64,000 nt of DNA from Vitellaria paradoxa (lineage: Eukaryota > Streptophyta > Magnoliopsida > Ericales > Sapotaceae), in NCBI GenBank assembly GCA_019916065.1, contig CM034241.1:24103840-24167839 (forward strand). The letters run 5' to 3'. The translations under genes and the position numbers were made by a program. Shown piece after piece: positions 12,356 through 24,439 of the stretch (positions are counted from its first letter, which is position 1; each line of letters starts with the position of its first letter). Below the pieces are notes generated by a model, which searched no databases, was not told where the DNA came from, and saw only the letters and a program-made list of their open reading frames with translations.

Positions 12356-14714
12356 TGTCATACCTCGAGTCTCTTAAGTTGAGGGGTGAACTAATGAAAT
12401 CACATGTAATCATGCACAAATCAGTCCCAACTCTAATAACAGCCATAAAACCATCTTGGAGTAAACATCCAACAATAATAAAAATGAAATAATAAAACAA
12501 AGCCTTAGTTGCAATTGGAGAATAGTGCTCTAACAAAATAATCAACATAATATTGAGACGCGTAGGCTTTTACAATCATATCAAAATAATCTAAAATAAT
12601 ACATCTCCAAGTAAGCAAATCATATAATCTTTTCAATCCTCTCGGAGGAACAATAGAATAGGAATAATTTGAAATAAATCAAAATATGATAGGGCCTACC
12701 CAAGCCTTAGCTTTTACGCATACAATATAGTTTGTAGAGATGTGAGCACTAATTCACTTGTGCCCATGATACATAAATATAAATATATATAATACACAAC
12801 TTATGTATTACCAAGATGCTATCATGCAACAATAATAGTAGTAACAGATAAATATTATAACATCATCACATCTGAATAACCACGTATCATCATCATATAC
12901 CAATAGCAATGTTACAGGCTATTCTTTATTATCTTTCTATTATCCATTTACCATTTCTCATCATCACTCACACATGGGGTGGATACTTTGTAGGATTGAC
13001 CCATGATTAGCAAACAAGTTCAAACTAGTGTCCTCTTTTATAGGTCAACACCCAACAAAAATGATGAACTAAGTTGTTGTCATTTATGAGCTTTGGATTA
13101 AGGGTCATGATATGCCAAGTCATCGTTGCCATTTATGGATCAATATCTAACTGTCACGATACGCTAGTATCATCATCGTATTGCAGGCTACTAATCTACT
13201 AGCACGACAACCAAATCCTGCACAGGTTTAGGGACTCTCAACCAAAGTGTATTCATATACCATCTTATTTTCCAGTATCCGCTAACTCCAAAGTCATAAT
13301 CATCAATCACATCTCATTATATCTTTTCTTTATCATTTTCAGCATGTTTTTACATTACTCAACAATACTATCATACATTTCATCTTTATAATCAATAACA
13401 ATCTCATACACATACCATTTCAAATCTCAAATCATAAATTGCATTTTAAATTGGAAACATATATTTAATCATGTCACAATTCATTATTCTTTCAAAATTT
13501 TTGGTAAATCTCAATATCAAAACCTTTAGCAAAAAATTTATTTCAAATTAACTTTGAAAAATGAAAGTTGTGGATAAAAAGCAAGGTCTAGGCACCCGGG
13601 GTCCCAATCCATGCACCTGGAGAGAATTGGATAAGGGGTCTATGTGCACGGGGCTCCTCTTCTATGCGTTTGGTAAGGTCTGTGTGCTCAGGTCAATGCA
13701 CTGGCCGTTCCAACTTATGCTCTATTCTCCATGGCTATTGGTTCCTAAAATTTGAAATTCCAAATATGAGTTCTAAGCCAGTTTTGGTGCAAATTTATGT
13801 TTCCTTTCATTCCTTTATCATATACAAACTCAACAGCACAACCAATTTGAGATTTGCAATTTGAGATTTGCAAGGTGAAAAACAAGATATAGATTTAACC
13901 TTATTCATCTTGTTTGCGAGCATATACTTGTATATATGTATATATATAACATGTAGTAGTTTATGTTTCTTACTCTCAACCTTTAAAATGAACATTAAAC
14001 TAATATCACGACATGCTTTACATATCATATATGTAAACAATATGCAAATAAACCTTACCTCAAGAACTCGGAAGGAAGAAAAATGAAGAACCATAAACTA
14101 TCAGAAACTTTGAAAATGTCGAAAACTCCATACAAGCAAATTATTGACCCTAACACCAAAACAATCATGCCAATGTGTTTAAAACCATTCTAATTGAAAG
14201 TTTGTAAGAATAATTTGAATTTGATTGAACCTATATGAACTTACCAAGTTCATTTTCATTCGTCAGTTTATTGCTCCCTCGCCTGAAAATTTACGTATAT
14301 ATAAGCATATATATATAACTATGATCCTTCTAAAAGAAGAAAGAAATGAGAGGGGTAGGCTAGCTAGGTTAAGCTAGAGTGGCAAGTTTAATGGTTAGAC
14401 CACAAGTGGGAGATGACCGAAGTAATGTTCAACCAAAAATTTAGAAATCAAACCGTTAAGTTATATGTGTCAGTTTGGGTGCCTTAAGCCTCATGCCTAT
14501 GCACTCGCTTTGCTTACACACCCAGGGAAGAGCATCGGGGTGTTCGGGTCCTATTTTTCTTTCAAAATTCCTAAGTGTTTCATATGGGAACCAGAGTCCC
14601 AATCCTAAAATTTGAGCAACCAAGTTCCCTAATACACCACATTGCCCACATTATCATGTCATTACATTATAATCATGTACATTAATATTGTATAACAAAA
14701 CACCGGTTGTTACA
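12356..14714 (-). repeat. Long LTR (about 2.36 kb) of a Tekay/Del-like gypsy element
   Basis: In minus orientation it starts TGTAACAACCGGTG and ends CGAGGTATGACA. Long LTRs with such ends are known from the Del/Tekay chromoviruses. Right of it lies the C-terminal integrase coding sequence of a minus-strand pol (14864 onward), placing it as a 3-prime LTR. The interior is noncoding, with GC-rich islands near 13590-13700 and 14460-14530. The ends are inferred from motif context, since no second copy is present. Confidence 0.6.
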
Positions 14715-14863
14715 TCTTTTCCTCCTTATAAAAGTTTTGTTCTTGAAAAAATTTGTATAACTGACATAAAATACAAATCAAGAAAACAACTGAGGATACC
14801 ATTATCCCATTTTAGACTTGTTCCCAAGTGGATTTCTCCACACTATGATGTTTCCATATTACC

Positions 14864-15549
14864 CTAACCAATGGAATTGTTTTCCCACAAAGCACCTAAT
14901 TTCAGGAATCTAAAATCTGAATCGGTGTCACCTTGTAAGTCGCATTGAAACCTACCTCCAACTAAGTCCAATCTAGTACATGTGTAGGATCTAAAATGTA
15001 CATGTAAGGGATCTGAAATGTACACGTGAAACACCTCATGCACTCCTGATAACTGTAGTGGTAACAGCAAATAATATGTAACCTCTATAACCCTAGCCAA
15101 AATCTTAAATGGCCTAATATACCTGAGTAACAACTTCCTTTGTTGGCTAAAAGAAAATCATTCCTTCCATGGTGAGACCATTTAGGAAAACATGATTTCC
15201 CACCTAAAACTCTAAAGGCATACGACTCTGATCTGCATAACCTTTTTGGCGACTTTGCGTCGTCTTGAATCTGTGCCTGATAATTCGAATCTTTTCATTC
15301 ATCTCCCAAACCAACTCTAGCCCCTTGTACTATATCTCCAACTTGTGTCTAACAAATAGGTAATCTACATGGCCTACCATACAACACCTTAAACAGGGCC
15401 ATCTTAATACTTGATTGATAATTGTTATCATAAGAAAATTCTACCAGTGGAAAATGGTCCTTCTAACTACCCATGAAATCCAACACAGGCGCGAAACATA
15501 TCCTCCAAAATCTAAATTATGCACTCAGATTGCCAATCTGATTGAGAGG
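14864..15549 (-). pseudogene. Tekay-like integrase, C-terminal half
   Basis: The minus strand holds the integrase block around the HPQSDGQSE motif (here SQSDWQSE at about 15530-15549), ILEDMFRACV, the YGRPC region, and the C-terminal segment LLRYIRPFKILARV followed by LSGVHEVFHV (14980-15130). Many stops and shifts interrupt it. The coding sequence ends abruptly at about 15549, where a DNA transposon begins. The missing upstream part is found at 22127-22740. Confidence 0.8.
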
Positions 15550-15561
15550 ACTCTTTTTCTA

Positions 15562-15745
15562 TTTTACAAGAAATTAATTAAATAATTGAGAACTTACTGC
15601 TCCAAAAAAATAAATTGGCAAAGTATGGCTAGTGAAAACTCAATCTCAAATTGAGTTTTCATAAAAGGCAAAAACATAATTTGAGATTGCATAATTAGTT
15701 AAGGTTGCTTAAATACTCAATCTCAGATTGAGTATTCACTATTGT
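15562..15745 (+). repeat. Left terminal inverted repeat of the DNA transposon
   Basis: Pairs with 21945-22114 in inverted orientation. The outer 75 bp or so match well; the inner part is looser. It contains short palindromes such as TACTCAATCTCAGATTGAGTA's arms. Confidence 0.7.
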
Positions 15746-16321
15746 GTAAAAGTTTTGCCAATTAATATGAAATTTATTTCATTAAATTCATTAAAAAAAT
15801 TAATAAAATTAAATATTTAATTAAAATAAAAATTAATTACAGTAAATAAAATTACATTTCCAAATACAGTTTTAATTTAAGTGTTACAGAAAAAAATGAT
15901 AACAAAAAACAAAACCAAAAAACATAAACATAAAAAATTACATATAAATAGAAAAATGGAAGTATTGCCAAATGGGCCCTTCGTGTTCCCAATTTCACGT
16001 TGCTGTAACCTAGATGTTATGTATTTTGAATAATCTATAATTTGGATTTGACTTATTAGGATAAGTATTTTGGATGATAAATATTTTGGATGATTTATAA
16101 TATAAATGTGACTTATTTAGATTAGTATTTTTGGATGTCAATTTTGAAAAACTTTTTTTTATGTATTACTTCAATATACATATCACAATATGTTGTTTTA
16201 TATATGCAGTGTTTACTGCTTAACAAATGAACAAGGAATATGTGTCATTATAGACATTAATGAACACCTCAGAACCTATTTAAAAATAAACTCTTAAGTA
16301 TGGAATCATTATTTAGAAACC
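15746..16321. other. AT-rich interior of the DNA transposon
   Basis: Noncoding on both strands as far as can be read. Confidence 0.4.
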
Positions 16322-17019
16322 TAAAAAATATGTAATTTGCTGCTAAAGATCGCAATCAATCAACCACAATCACAAAATAGCAGAAGGAAAGATAAACAGA
16401 ACGAGGAAACCCACAAAGAGAAACCTCAAACAAAACTTTCACTAAAAACAAACGTTGGTTACAAACTCAAACCCTCGATAGATCAACTCCTTGACTCTAT
16501 ACTCTGTTGACATTTGCTTGACTCCTTGATTCACCAACTCCTTTAGCGAAAGCCCTTCAACTCCTCGAAGGCACAACACCGAGTCCTCAGCAACTTCAAG
16601 TGCTGAATCCTCAGCTTTTTCAAGATTCGAACTCCTTCAAATCACACAGATGTTAGAATGCTTGGCTAAGTGATTGAGAGAATGTTCTGACTTTTTTGGC
16701 TCACAAATTGTTGTATGTTCTCTCTGTATTCTTCCCTGAAGACGTCTAGAGGATATATATGGACAAACTGAGGCGGCTAGGGTTCGAAAGCTTGACAAAA
16801 TAGGCTGAAAACTGTACTAGCAGGAAGGGCGCACCCGCGGTCATCCTGCGACTCATAGCGGATTTCCTACACGGCAAATTCTTGAAGTTCTGCTCTCTGG
16901 ATTTTCCCGTGCCTAACTGCAGCCTTCCCGTGGGCTTCCTGCGTAAATCAGTTCTAACATTTGTTTGGTTTCTTTAAGACTTCTTGGCTTATCGAAACAA
17001 ATTTTCTGAGGCCTTTTAC
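16322..17019 (-). repeat. 3-prime LTR of the Gag-only element
   Basis: Aligns with 18230-18947; shared text runs from the GTAATTTGCTGCTAAAGAT region to GAGGCCTTTTA. TATA-like tract near 16756. A GC-rich island (about 16820-16935) lies upstream of it in element orientation. Confidence 0.8.
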
Positions 17020-17219
17020 TTCCTCATCTGAATAGCTGTTCATACGCCTTTTCAACATCTACTTCCTCATTTGAATTTTTCTTCAAGTTCACTTTCGGAG
17101 GATTCTTCTTCCTTATGTGTAGAGGATGATGACTATGTTAAATTTGAGGGGGCACTTTCTCTAACCATGAATGCAGTATAATTTTCTGAAAAATCTTCTG
17201 AAGATGAGAAAGTACTCGA

Positions 17220-18182
17220 CTAATCATCTAAATCATCAAGGGTTGCATTGAAAACCTTCTTCTTACTCTTCTTGTTTCCACAGTCTTGAGCTATGTGACC
17301 ATAACCTTGGCACTCATAGCACTTCATGCCTTTAGACTTGTTCTCCTTCTTCTTTTTCTCTGAAAATTTCTCTGCTTTGACTTTCTTATTCTTCTTCGTC
17401 TTTCCTTGCTTGTTATCTTTCTTTTTAAAGAATTTTCTATTTTTCTTAGTATAAATAGCAATTGCTTCAGGAGATGGAATTGACTCATCATTACTTAAGG
17501 AGGACTCATCTTCCTTAATAGTTTTTAGGGCAACTCCTCTGGATTTTGGTTTAATCATGTTGGCTTCATAAGTCTGCAGAGAGCCAACTAAGTCTTCTAC
17601 TCTCATTGAATCCACATACCTAGCTTCCTCTATGGCTGTAACTTTAGGAAAGGATCAGGGAATCTTACTCACAATCTTTCGATTGGGAATAGGTTCTCCA
17701 AGATTGAAACTTGTATTGACGATGTCACTGAGCTTCGCATAAAAGCTATCAAAAGGTTCATCTTCAAACATTTTCAAGTTTTCAAATTCAGAGGTTATTT
17801 TCTGGAGCTTGGACTTTTTGACTATAGAGTTTCCTTCATGAGTTAATTTGAGAATCTTCCAAGCTTCCTTGGCAATCTCATAACTTGAAATTCTTCTAAA
17901 CTCATCGGTAGAGACTGCACAGAAAATAGAGATCACGGCTTTGTAGTTCCATTCTGCCTTTTCCTGATCTGCCCTGATCCACATATCCATAGGCTTTTCA
18001 ACTGTTATGTTATCAACAGAATGAGTTGGCTTTACCCAACCGTTTTCAATAGATAGCCAAACATTGACATTCAATGAGATTAGATGTGCTCTCATTCGAA
18101 CCTTCCAATACGCATAGTTGGTGCCATCAAACCACGGGGCTCTAGTACTCGAACCACCTTCTCTAGGAGGATCTATCAGCAA
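17220..18182 (-). pseudogene. Copia-type Gag (UBN2-like with CCHC knuckle), one internal stop
   Basis: One reading frame of 321 codons is split by a single TGA at 17655-17657 where CGA would fit. Its N-terminal half has the classic copia Gag opening, WFDGTNYAYWKVRMRAHL (about residues 18-35), and a helical domain with LKMFEDEPFDSFYAKL. The C-terminal half is Lys-rich and carries one CCHC zinc knuckle, CYECQGYGHIAQDC, then an acidic LDDLDD end. Gag packages the RNA into particles; with no pol in the element, any mobility would depend on enzymes supplied by another element. Beyond the stop at 17220 the same frame shows acidic Gag-tail remnants. Confidence 0.88.
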
Positions 18183-18212
18183 ATAGGATCATGTTTTATT
18201 CTCAAAAAAGAA

Positions 18213-18228
18213 CCCTCTCTGATACCAA
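18213..18228 (-). other. tRNA-iMet PBS of the Gag-only element
   Basis: The minus strand reads TTGGTATCAGAGAGG just beyond the LTR end, matching the initiator tRNA complement. Confidence 0.8.
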
Positions 18229-18229
18229 T

Positions 18230-18947
18230 TGAAAATACGTAATTTGCTGCTAAAGATCCCAATCAATCAACCACAATCACAAAATAGTAGAAGGCAAGAT
18301 AAACAGAACAAGGAAACCCACAAAGAGAAATCTCAAACAAAACTTTCACTAAAAGCAAACGTTGGTTACAAACTTAAACCCTCGATAGATCGACTCTTCG
18401 ACTCTATACTCTGTTGACGTTTGCTCGACTCCTCGATTCAGCAACTCTTTTAGTGAAAGCCCTTCGACTCCTCGAAGGCTCAACACCAAGTCCTCGGCAA
18501 CTTCAAGTGCTTAATCTTCAGCTCTTTCAAGATTCGAACTTTTTCGAATCACACAAACGCTAGAATGCTTGGCTAAGTGATTGAGCGAATGTTCTGATTT
18601 TTCTAGCTCACAAACTATTGTATATTTTCTCTGTATTTTTCCTTGAAGACGTCTAGATGATATATATAGACAAACTAAGATGGCTAGGGTTCAAAAGCTT
18701 GACAAAATAGGCTGAAAACTGTACTCACGGGAAGGGAGCACCTGCAATCATCCTAAGCCTTTCCCGCAGTCATCCCGCAACTCAGAGTGGACTTCCCACA
18801 CGGAAAATTGTTGAAGTTCTGCTCTTTGGATTTTCCTGCGCCTAACCACGGCCTTCCCACGGGCTTTCTGCGTAAATTAGTTCTGACACTTGTTTGGCTT
18901 CTTTAAGACTTCTTGGCTTATGGAAATAGTTTTTCTGAGGCCTTTTA
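18230..18947 (-). repeat. 5-prime LTR of the Gag-only element
   Basis: Partner of 16322-17019. A minus-strand TATA tract (TCTATATATATC) lies at about 18659-18670. The LTRs differ at many scattered sites, so the insertion is not recent. Confidence 0.8.
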
Positions 18948-20980
18948 GAGTTCTATTTGACTTAAGACTCTAGTGCTTTAGCCTATACTAAGCCTAAAAG
19001 TACAAATACTTTTCTTTGAATATGGATTTGCCTATTTACAATATTTGTTCTTAACAAAACCCATGTTCCTAAAACCTTTGAACCAATACCAACCTATACC
19101 TTCTAAATACATCAGAACCAATAAAACTCCTAATTAGTTATAGAAAATGATAAATTAAGCATATTAAAATATGATTAATCGTGAATAATTAAAGGCTAAA
19201 ATGAGTTAGATATACCTAAATATTATTTTTCTCCCATTTTAGGTATTTACAAGAAAGTCTGGATCAAAAAGATGTGAATTGAAGTAAAAAGAGAGCACAT
19301 CCAGGTCAAGCACGAACACTATTTGGTTTTTGGGCCATAAGTTGAGCTACAGATCTTGGTTTCTGGTGCTCTCTACCTCGTTGGAAAGCTAAGACATAGG
19401 CTTACAACTTTCATGAGAGTCTAAGACCAAATTCTGCCATTTTAAAGTCTAAAACTAAGTTGAAACATAAAAGTCAGAATCTACCTAGAATGTTTCCTGC
19501 AGCTCAAACCCTGTCTTGATTTTTGGGCTCTATTTGGAGTTCCAAACATTAGAATTTAGGTGAATCCAAGAGCATTGGAAAGTTGAGAAAGAAATCTAAA
19601 AATTTTGTGAAGAAACTGACCCCAGATTACATCATTTTGTCATTTTGGTGCTCCAAATCCAACATGAAATCAGATCAGGAAATCATTCAGAATTCTCACT
19701 AAGCATTAGAACTGTCCAGACATACCCTTTTGCAGACATCAGAATGCTAATTTGGACTCTCAATAAAAATTTCACTATGTGTTGGAGTGCTTGTTCGAAT
19801 AGCCTAACTGAAATCTGAATTTTTAGTGGCATATTAGTAATATTGGAATAAGAAGACTATAAATATATTAGAGGTTACGTGAAAGAGTTTAGAAAGAGAA
19901 CATTACATATAATATACTAGGTTAGATTAAAGAGGTTTTGAAGGGTTTTATCATATCCTCATATAGGATTTTTAATTCCTTTAATAATCTTCTACTTCTT
20001 TTTGTAATCCTCATATTCTAGAGTAGATCAAGGTAAAGGATCCTTAAAGATCTTCATGTATTTGGATCAACTGAGGTATAATTTGCAATTTACTTCCAAT
20101 TTATACATACTTAGATGTTTGATTCGTTGATTTTCTTTCAATCCCTTTTTTGTATATGGTTCTTACCTTACCTTTTCATACCATGTATGTTTAGTTCTTG
20201 TGTTAAAATAGTATGCACACTAAGTGTTTGATAGAATGTCTCCATAGGTGATTTACATACAAACCTGTTATGTTTACATGCTATTTAGACTTTTCATGTA
20301 CACTAGGTGTTTGTATACATAGTGCTTGTGTTGAGTATCTTTGCATGTTAGTTTTTGTTAGAATGCTTACGTGCCTAGCTTGATTATGCATGTTAAGTAT
20401 AGTTGATGCTACGTTTCCCTAGTTATTCTAGCAATTGGACTTAACTTCTTTGAATTAACCCACCTTGTGATGGTTTTGCCCAGATGCATGTAGGTAGAAA
20501 ATGTGTTCGCCCTCAAATTGATTCATTGTATATTGATTGGATGGTTCACCCTTGGTCCCTAGCGTCTTTAATTCCATAGTTTTAATTCACTTTGCATTAG
20601 ATTTAATTGTCGTCTCCTAGGTGTTTGATGAAATGCCTAGGTAGGTTTTATTTCCAAAATACAACCCGATTTTCTTTGATTTTCATTGTGTGACATCTAC
20701 TAAACAAAAGAAGAAGAATTGTGAGTAACAGCGCCTCTTCCTATGGGTACGATTGGCACTTCACCATTATAAATTTAAATTGTTATATCGAAATACCTTG
20801 CACTTGGGGAGTAAATCCACATTGTGGAACTACAAGCAAATACCAAGCATACCTTAAATATTTTATATTTCTAATTTTAATACCATTTATCTGTACGTTG
20901 TATTAATCTAATTTTCATTTTTTATATTTCTAGGTGGACCATGCAGTGTAGTCTATTCAGATAGTAGTAGTTTTCTTGAG
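18948..20980 (+). other. Noncoding interior with an LTR-like promoter region
   Basis: No coding frame is recognisable. Sequence at about 19215-20100 has the look of a gypsy LTR: a CTATAAATATA box at 19858-19868 followed by T-rich, polyadenylation-like sequence. Without a second copy or a PBS this stays tentative. Confidence 0.3.
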
Positions 20981-20984
20981 CTAT

Positions 20985-21555
20985 ACAGATATTTAGGAGG
21001 TCCATCGGATGGTTAATAGATTAAGGATGATCGAGCACCACACAATTGTAGCCATCGACGAGGAGTACTAATTGGTAGAGTACGAGAGATGAGTTAGATA
21101 GTTCACATCAATTGGGGTGGGTCCTTCTACCTCATTTGGAGTAGGCCAGTCTACCTTTACTATGCTAACATCGTCAATCTATGAGCCTAGTGAGCATCAT
21201 AGCATCAATGATTACAACATCATCACCAAGCCTAATTAGTCACCATGATCATTGATGCAAACATCTTCACCTGGCCTCCTATTGCTAATGTGGTATAGAG
21301 CAGTTTGGTTCTACATTCTCCTACGATCTATGTGGGAAGGAAGAGGGCTCGGGCTCAGTATCAAGTTGATATGGAGATGTCGAGTCATATAGACTTAGAG
21401 GAGCCTCCAGCGAAATCACAGGGGATTGAGTCACCCTTTTAGCCGACAGAGCTACCCTTTTAGCCAATTGATCCTTCCACTTAGCTATAGTTAGTAGGAG
21501 AGGTGTAGGAACCTGAAGCGTACTAGGAAGATGTTGAGTTGTAGGACACATTAAC
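20985..21555 (+). pseudogene. Degenerate protein-coding remnant, unrecognised
   Basis: One + strand frame stays protein-like over about 190 codons with several stops: MIEHHTIVAIDEEY, then FTSIGVGPSTSFGVGQSTFT, later YVGRKRARAQYQVDME and SHIDLEEPPAKSQGIES, ending Pro/Glu-rich. The low-complexity acidic tail resembles the C-terminal regions of plant transposon-encoded proteins (plant mobile domain or Mutator-like types), but no diagnostic residue set is visible. It could be the remains of the DNA transposon's own protein. An internal basic stretch (RKRARAQ) could be a nuclear signal. Confidence 0.35.
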
Positions 21556-21944
21556 TTATTTTCTTCTTTTTTGTTTTTTCATTTTAATTTGTTCAAATAG
21601 AATATTTATTTTGTTATGTAATTAAATAATCAACTATTTTTTATGTTGAAATTATATATTTTATATAGTTTAGTGTAAGTACATTTGTTATTGTTACATT
21701 TGTATTTGGCTATTGTTAAATTGTTTATGTTGGTAGATGTTTTTGTTCGTTAGGTTGTATTTGTTCATTGAACAGGCTAGGTTTTTGAGAAGAAAAATTT
21801 ATTTATGCTATTTGTGTCTCAGCTTGACAATTTCCATAGTTAGTTGAAGTAAAGTTGCATTTGTTTGTTGACCAGGCCATAAGTTGTTTTTATACATAAG
21901 TATTTAGTTAAATGTTTAACAGTTTGTAGAGGGAATATATTAGA

Positions 21945-22114
21945 CAGAAAAACTCAATTGCATATTTAGCTTTGTGACAATAAATACTCAATCTCAGAAT
22001 GTGTATTTAGGCTTTATGAAAACCCACTCTGAGATTTAGTTTTTATTAACAATACTTTGCCAATTTTTTTTTTGAGTGGTAAGTTGTCAGTTATTTAATT
22101 AGTTTCTTGTAAAA
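21945..22114 (-). repeat. Right terminal inverted repeat of the DNA transposon
   Basis: Inverted partner of 15562-15745; the outermost bases merge with an A run (22111-22126). Confidence 0.7.
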
Positions 22115-22126
22115 AAAAAAAAAAAA

Positions 22127-22740
22127 GTCATGATAAGTAGTACTGAAGCACAATTTAGCTCTCATAACTAATTGAAAGCTCTACTAAAATCTAGAGATAA
22201 AATGAGGACCTCATTATGAAATAATAGACATAGGTGTCCCATGAAGCCTCACAATTTCCTTAAATTGACAAGAAATATGCTGATTTTGTTAGACGATCAA
22301 TGAACACCCAAATAGCATCACAACCCTTCTTAGTCATTGGCAAACCTAACACAAAGTCCATTGTGGCATTCTCCCATTTCCATTCAAATAGTAGTAACGG
22401 TTATAACAATCATGCTAGCCTCTGATGTGCTGCCTTAACTTGTTGACAAGTCATGCACCTATATATTCAGCTATGCCTTTCTTCATTCCTATCCAATAAA
22501 ACTATCGTTTCAAATCATGATACATCATTGTACCCCTACGATGCATTGCCAATCAAGAGCATTGAAACTCTCTCATGACATCGTCTTGAATAGATGAAGG
22601 TACAAAGACTTTCTCCTGGTATCTCACCACCTCATCATCATCTACTTCCTAACCTGGCATAACCACTGAATCTCGCACTTTTACCTGAATATACTCTGCC
22701 ACATTATCCATTTTTCTATGCTTCAATTACTTTCCTAGTC
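22127..22740 (-). pseudogene. Tekay-like integrase, N-terminal half
   Basis: The minus strand encodes the zinc-binding region (MYHDLKR, then CMTCQQVKAAHQR at about 22430-22465), the start of the core (MDFVLGLPMTKKGCDAIW, about 22310-22365) and HGTPMSIIS near 22235-22260. It reaches CFSTTYH at about 22130-22150, where the transposon breaks it; 14864-15549 supplies the following residues. Stops are frequent. RT and Gag of this element are not in the window. Confidence 0.8.
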
Positions 22741-23329
22741 AATACTAGCTATACAACTGAGGTATACAACATTACTTTATCTTTGCAGCAAACCACATTC
22801 AAACTTTATTTTACCATATTTTAACACAACTGGGATACAACTAATACTGTCTTTGCAAGAAATCAGAGTTTAAACTCCCCATAACCATATCCAATTACAG
22901 TTCAATAGCCATCTATGTTTTGCTTTCATTTTTCTCTAAAACCATTTGGATGGCATTTTATTGCATCCAAACTCTTCTTTAATGCTTCCTTAGGATTTCT
23001 AATTTTTTTTCTTCACAAACCTCCATACTTGGGCTCTAATAATTTTAATTTACTCTATAAAAATGCACATAAAAAAATTAAAAATAAAAATAAAGTGTAT
23101 AAGTCCATCCAAAAGTAATGTAACTACTTCTAAAATTATGTAAATTAAATCAATATATCTACAAATATCAATAATTTTAGAGAATAATCAAGATCCATTG
23201 TAATAGTAAGCAGACCGAAAGCATATTTTTTGATCGTATAGACTAGCGATTGTGCAAGAATAGTATATGAAATGACAATTGAGGGGTTCGTTAATTCAAA
23301 TCCTAATGATTTCTAGTGCAATATCACAT
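22741..23329. other. Unassigned AT-rich stretch
   Basis: No recognisable coding or repeat signature. It lies between the integrase remnant and a Tat-type noncoding fragment. Confidence 0.4.
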
Positions 23330-24330
23330 TAGCTTAGACACATAGACACACTTAGTAGATGAGGCAAGACCTTTAAACCCCTAGGTTCCCCCTAGTGGAT
23401 GAGCAATGTCTCGCGAGGGTCTATAGTAATGCTAGCCACAAGCATCTATGGTATGGTCTCAAAGTGTCAAAGAGTGATTAATGTTAACAACAAATCAAGT
23501 TCAAGCTCAACATGTCACAAAGTTCAAATATCAAGTGCAATTACCAAATGCTAAGCATGAAAGTGTGGACTATCAAAGTAGGAAGAGCATGTGTGCAAAA
23601 CAGTGTCATTTATTCAACAAGGTCATGAGAGCATAAATGGAACTAAGTTTTGACTTCAAAAGCTCACATGATACTATTCATCAAAAGAAATTCACTCAAC
23701 ATGGTCCACACGAAAAAATTAGCAAATGATGCTATCTTAGTTGCACAAAACCCCACAAATAAGCAAGTGAACTGAAATGAAGTTTAAAGTGGATAGGTCA
23801 TACCAAAAAATTCCAATGCCATATAATAGATCACACCATGCAACCTACACAAGACCACTATGTGCACAAGACAAGAGTTGCTTACTTAGAATCCACTAGG
23901 TCTTTGATCAGGTTGTAATTTGGCCATGGGTAATGGTTAAATAATGAAAGTTATGGAAATCAAAGCACATGTATTGGGATAAAGATGTTCAAGTGCAAAC
24001 CAGTCCCAAACTACCCATTTTCTTTCCATACCCCCACCAACAACATAAAGCTTATTCACAAACTTACAAACCACTCTTGGGACATTCTTAACAATTGTAA
24101 TAAAAAGCACAAATCCCAAAATTGAATAAATAAAAAGAATGAGAATTTTTTTTGTTTGTTTATTTTTTTTAATTTTTTTACAACTACTCATCCCAAACAT
24201 TCCCTCTTATTTTTCTTTCAAAAGCTTACATTCCCAACCCAACTTCATAACTTAGACGTTGATGCACTTCCATAACCTAAGATATATGAGGTCAAGGCTT
24301 AAAATGCGTGAATGGGTGTAAAGGGTCATG
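23330..24330 (-). repeat. Fragment of the 3-prime untranslated region of a Tat/Athila-type element
   Basis: It aligns, same orientation, with 49060-50000, the noncoding stretch before the 3-prime LTR of the large element at 47459-59275. Shared blocks include ATCTATGGTATGGTCTCAA, GTGCAAAACAGTGTCATT and AATAGATCACACCA. It has no LTR attached, so it is a relic or part of a rearranged copy. Confidence 0.8.
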
Positions 24331-24439
24331 TTTATGCTTTTTCTTTCATTTTTTTATTTCTTTTTTTTTTTATTTTTTGCAAAAATAAATAATGAATTAG
24401 AATACCTACCAAGTATGCTTCTAGCTATTTTCTTTGTCA

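Larger units (their letters stand above)
16322..18947 (-). mobile_element. Gag-only (TR-GAG-like) copia-type LTR element
   Basis: Two direct repeats of about 700 bp (16322-17019 and 18230-18947) enclose only about 1.2 kb. The interior holds an iMet PBS (18213-18228), a copia-type gag (18182-17220, minus) and a short tail leading into the left LTR. No protease, integrase, RT or RNase H sequence is present, and the gag tail runs almost straight into the 3-prime LTR. This is the structure described for terminal-repeat retrotransposons with a Gag domain. Flanking bases show no clear TSD. It lies inside the long-TIR transposon. Confidence 0.8.
15550..22126. mobile_element. Long-TIR DNA transposon inserted in a gypsy integrase
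   Basis: The stretch separating the two integrase halves begins and ends with matching inverted sequences. Left: ACAAGAAATTAATTAAATAA (about 15566), then GGCAAAGTA. Right (reverse complement): ACAAGAAACTAATTAAATAA, then GGCAAAGTA (about 22043-22112). Similarity continues at lower level for about 170 bp, including repeated CTCAATCTCA motifs. No clear flanking duplication was found, so the superfamily is open; a Mutator-like element is the best guess from the long AT-rich TIRs. The interior holds a nested Gag-only LTR element and a degenerate reading frame near 20990-21550. Confidence 0.7.

Noticed and set aside
12252..12548. 98-codon minus-strand frame
   Set aside because: Spans the end of the long LTR and the PBS-like site; no protein similarity seen.
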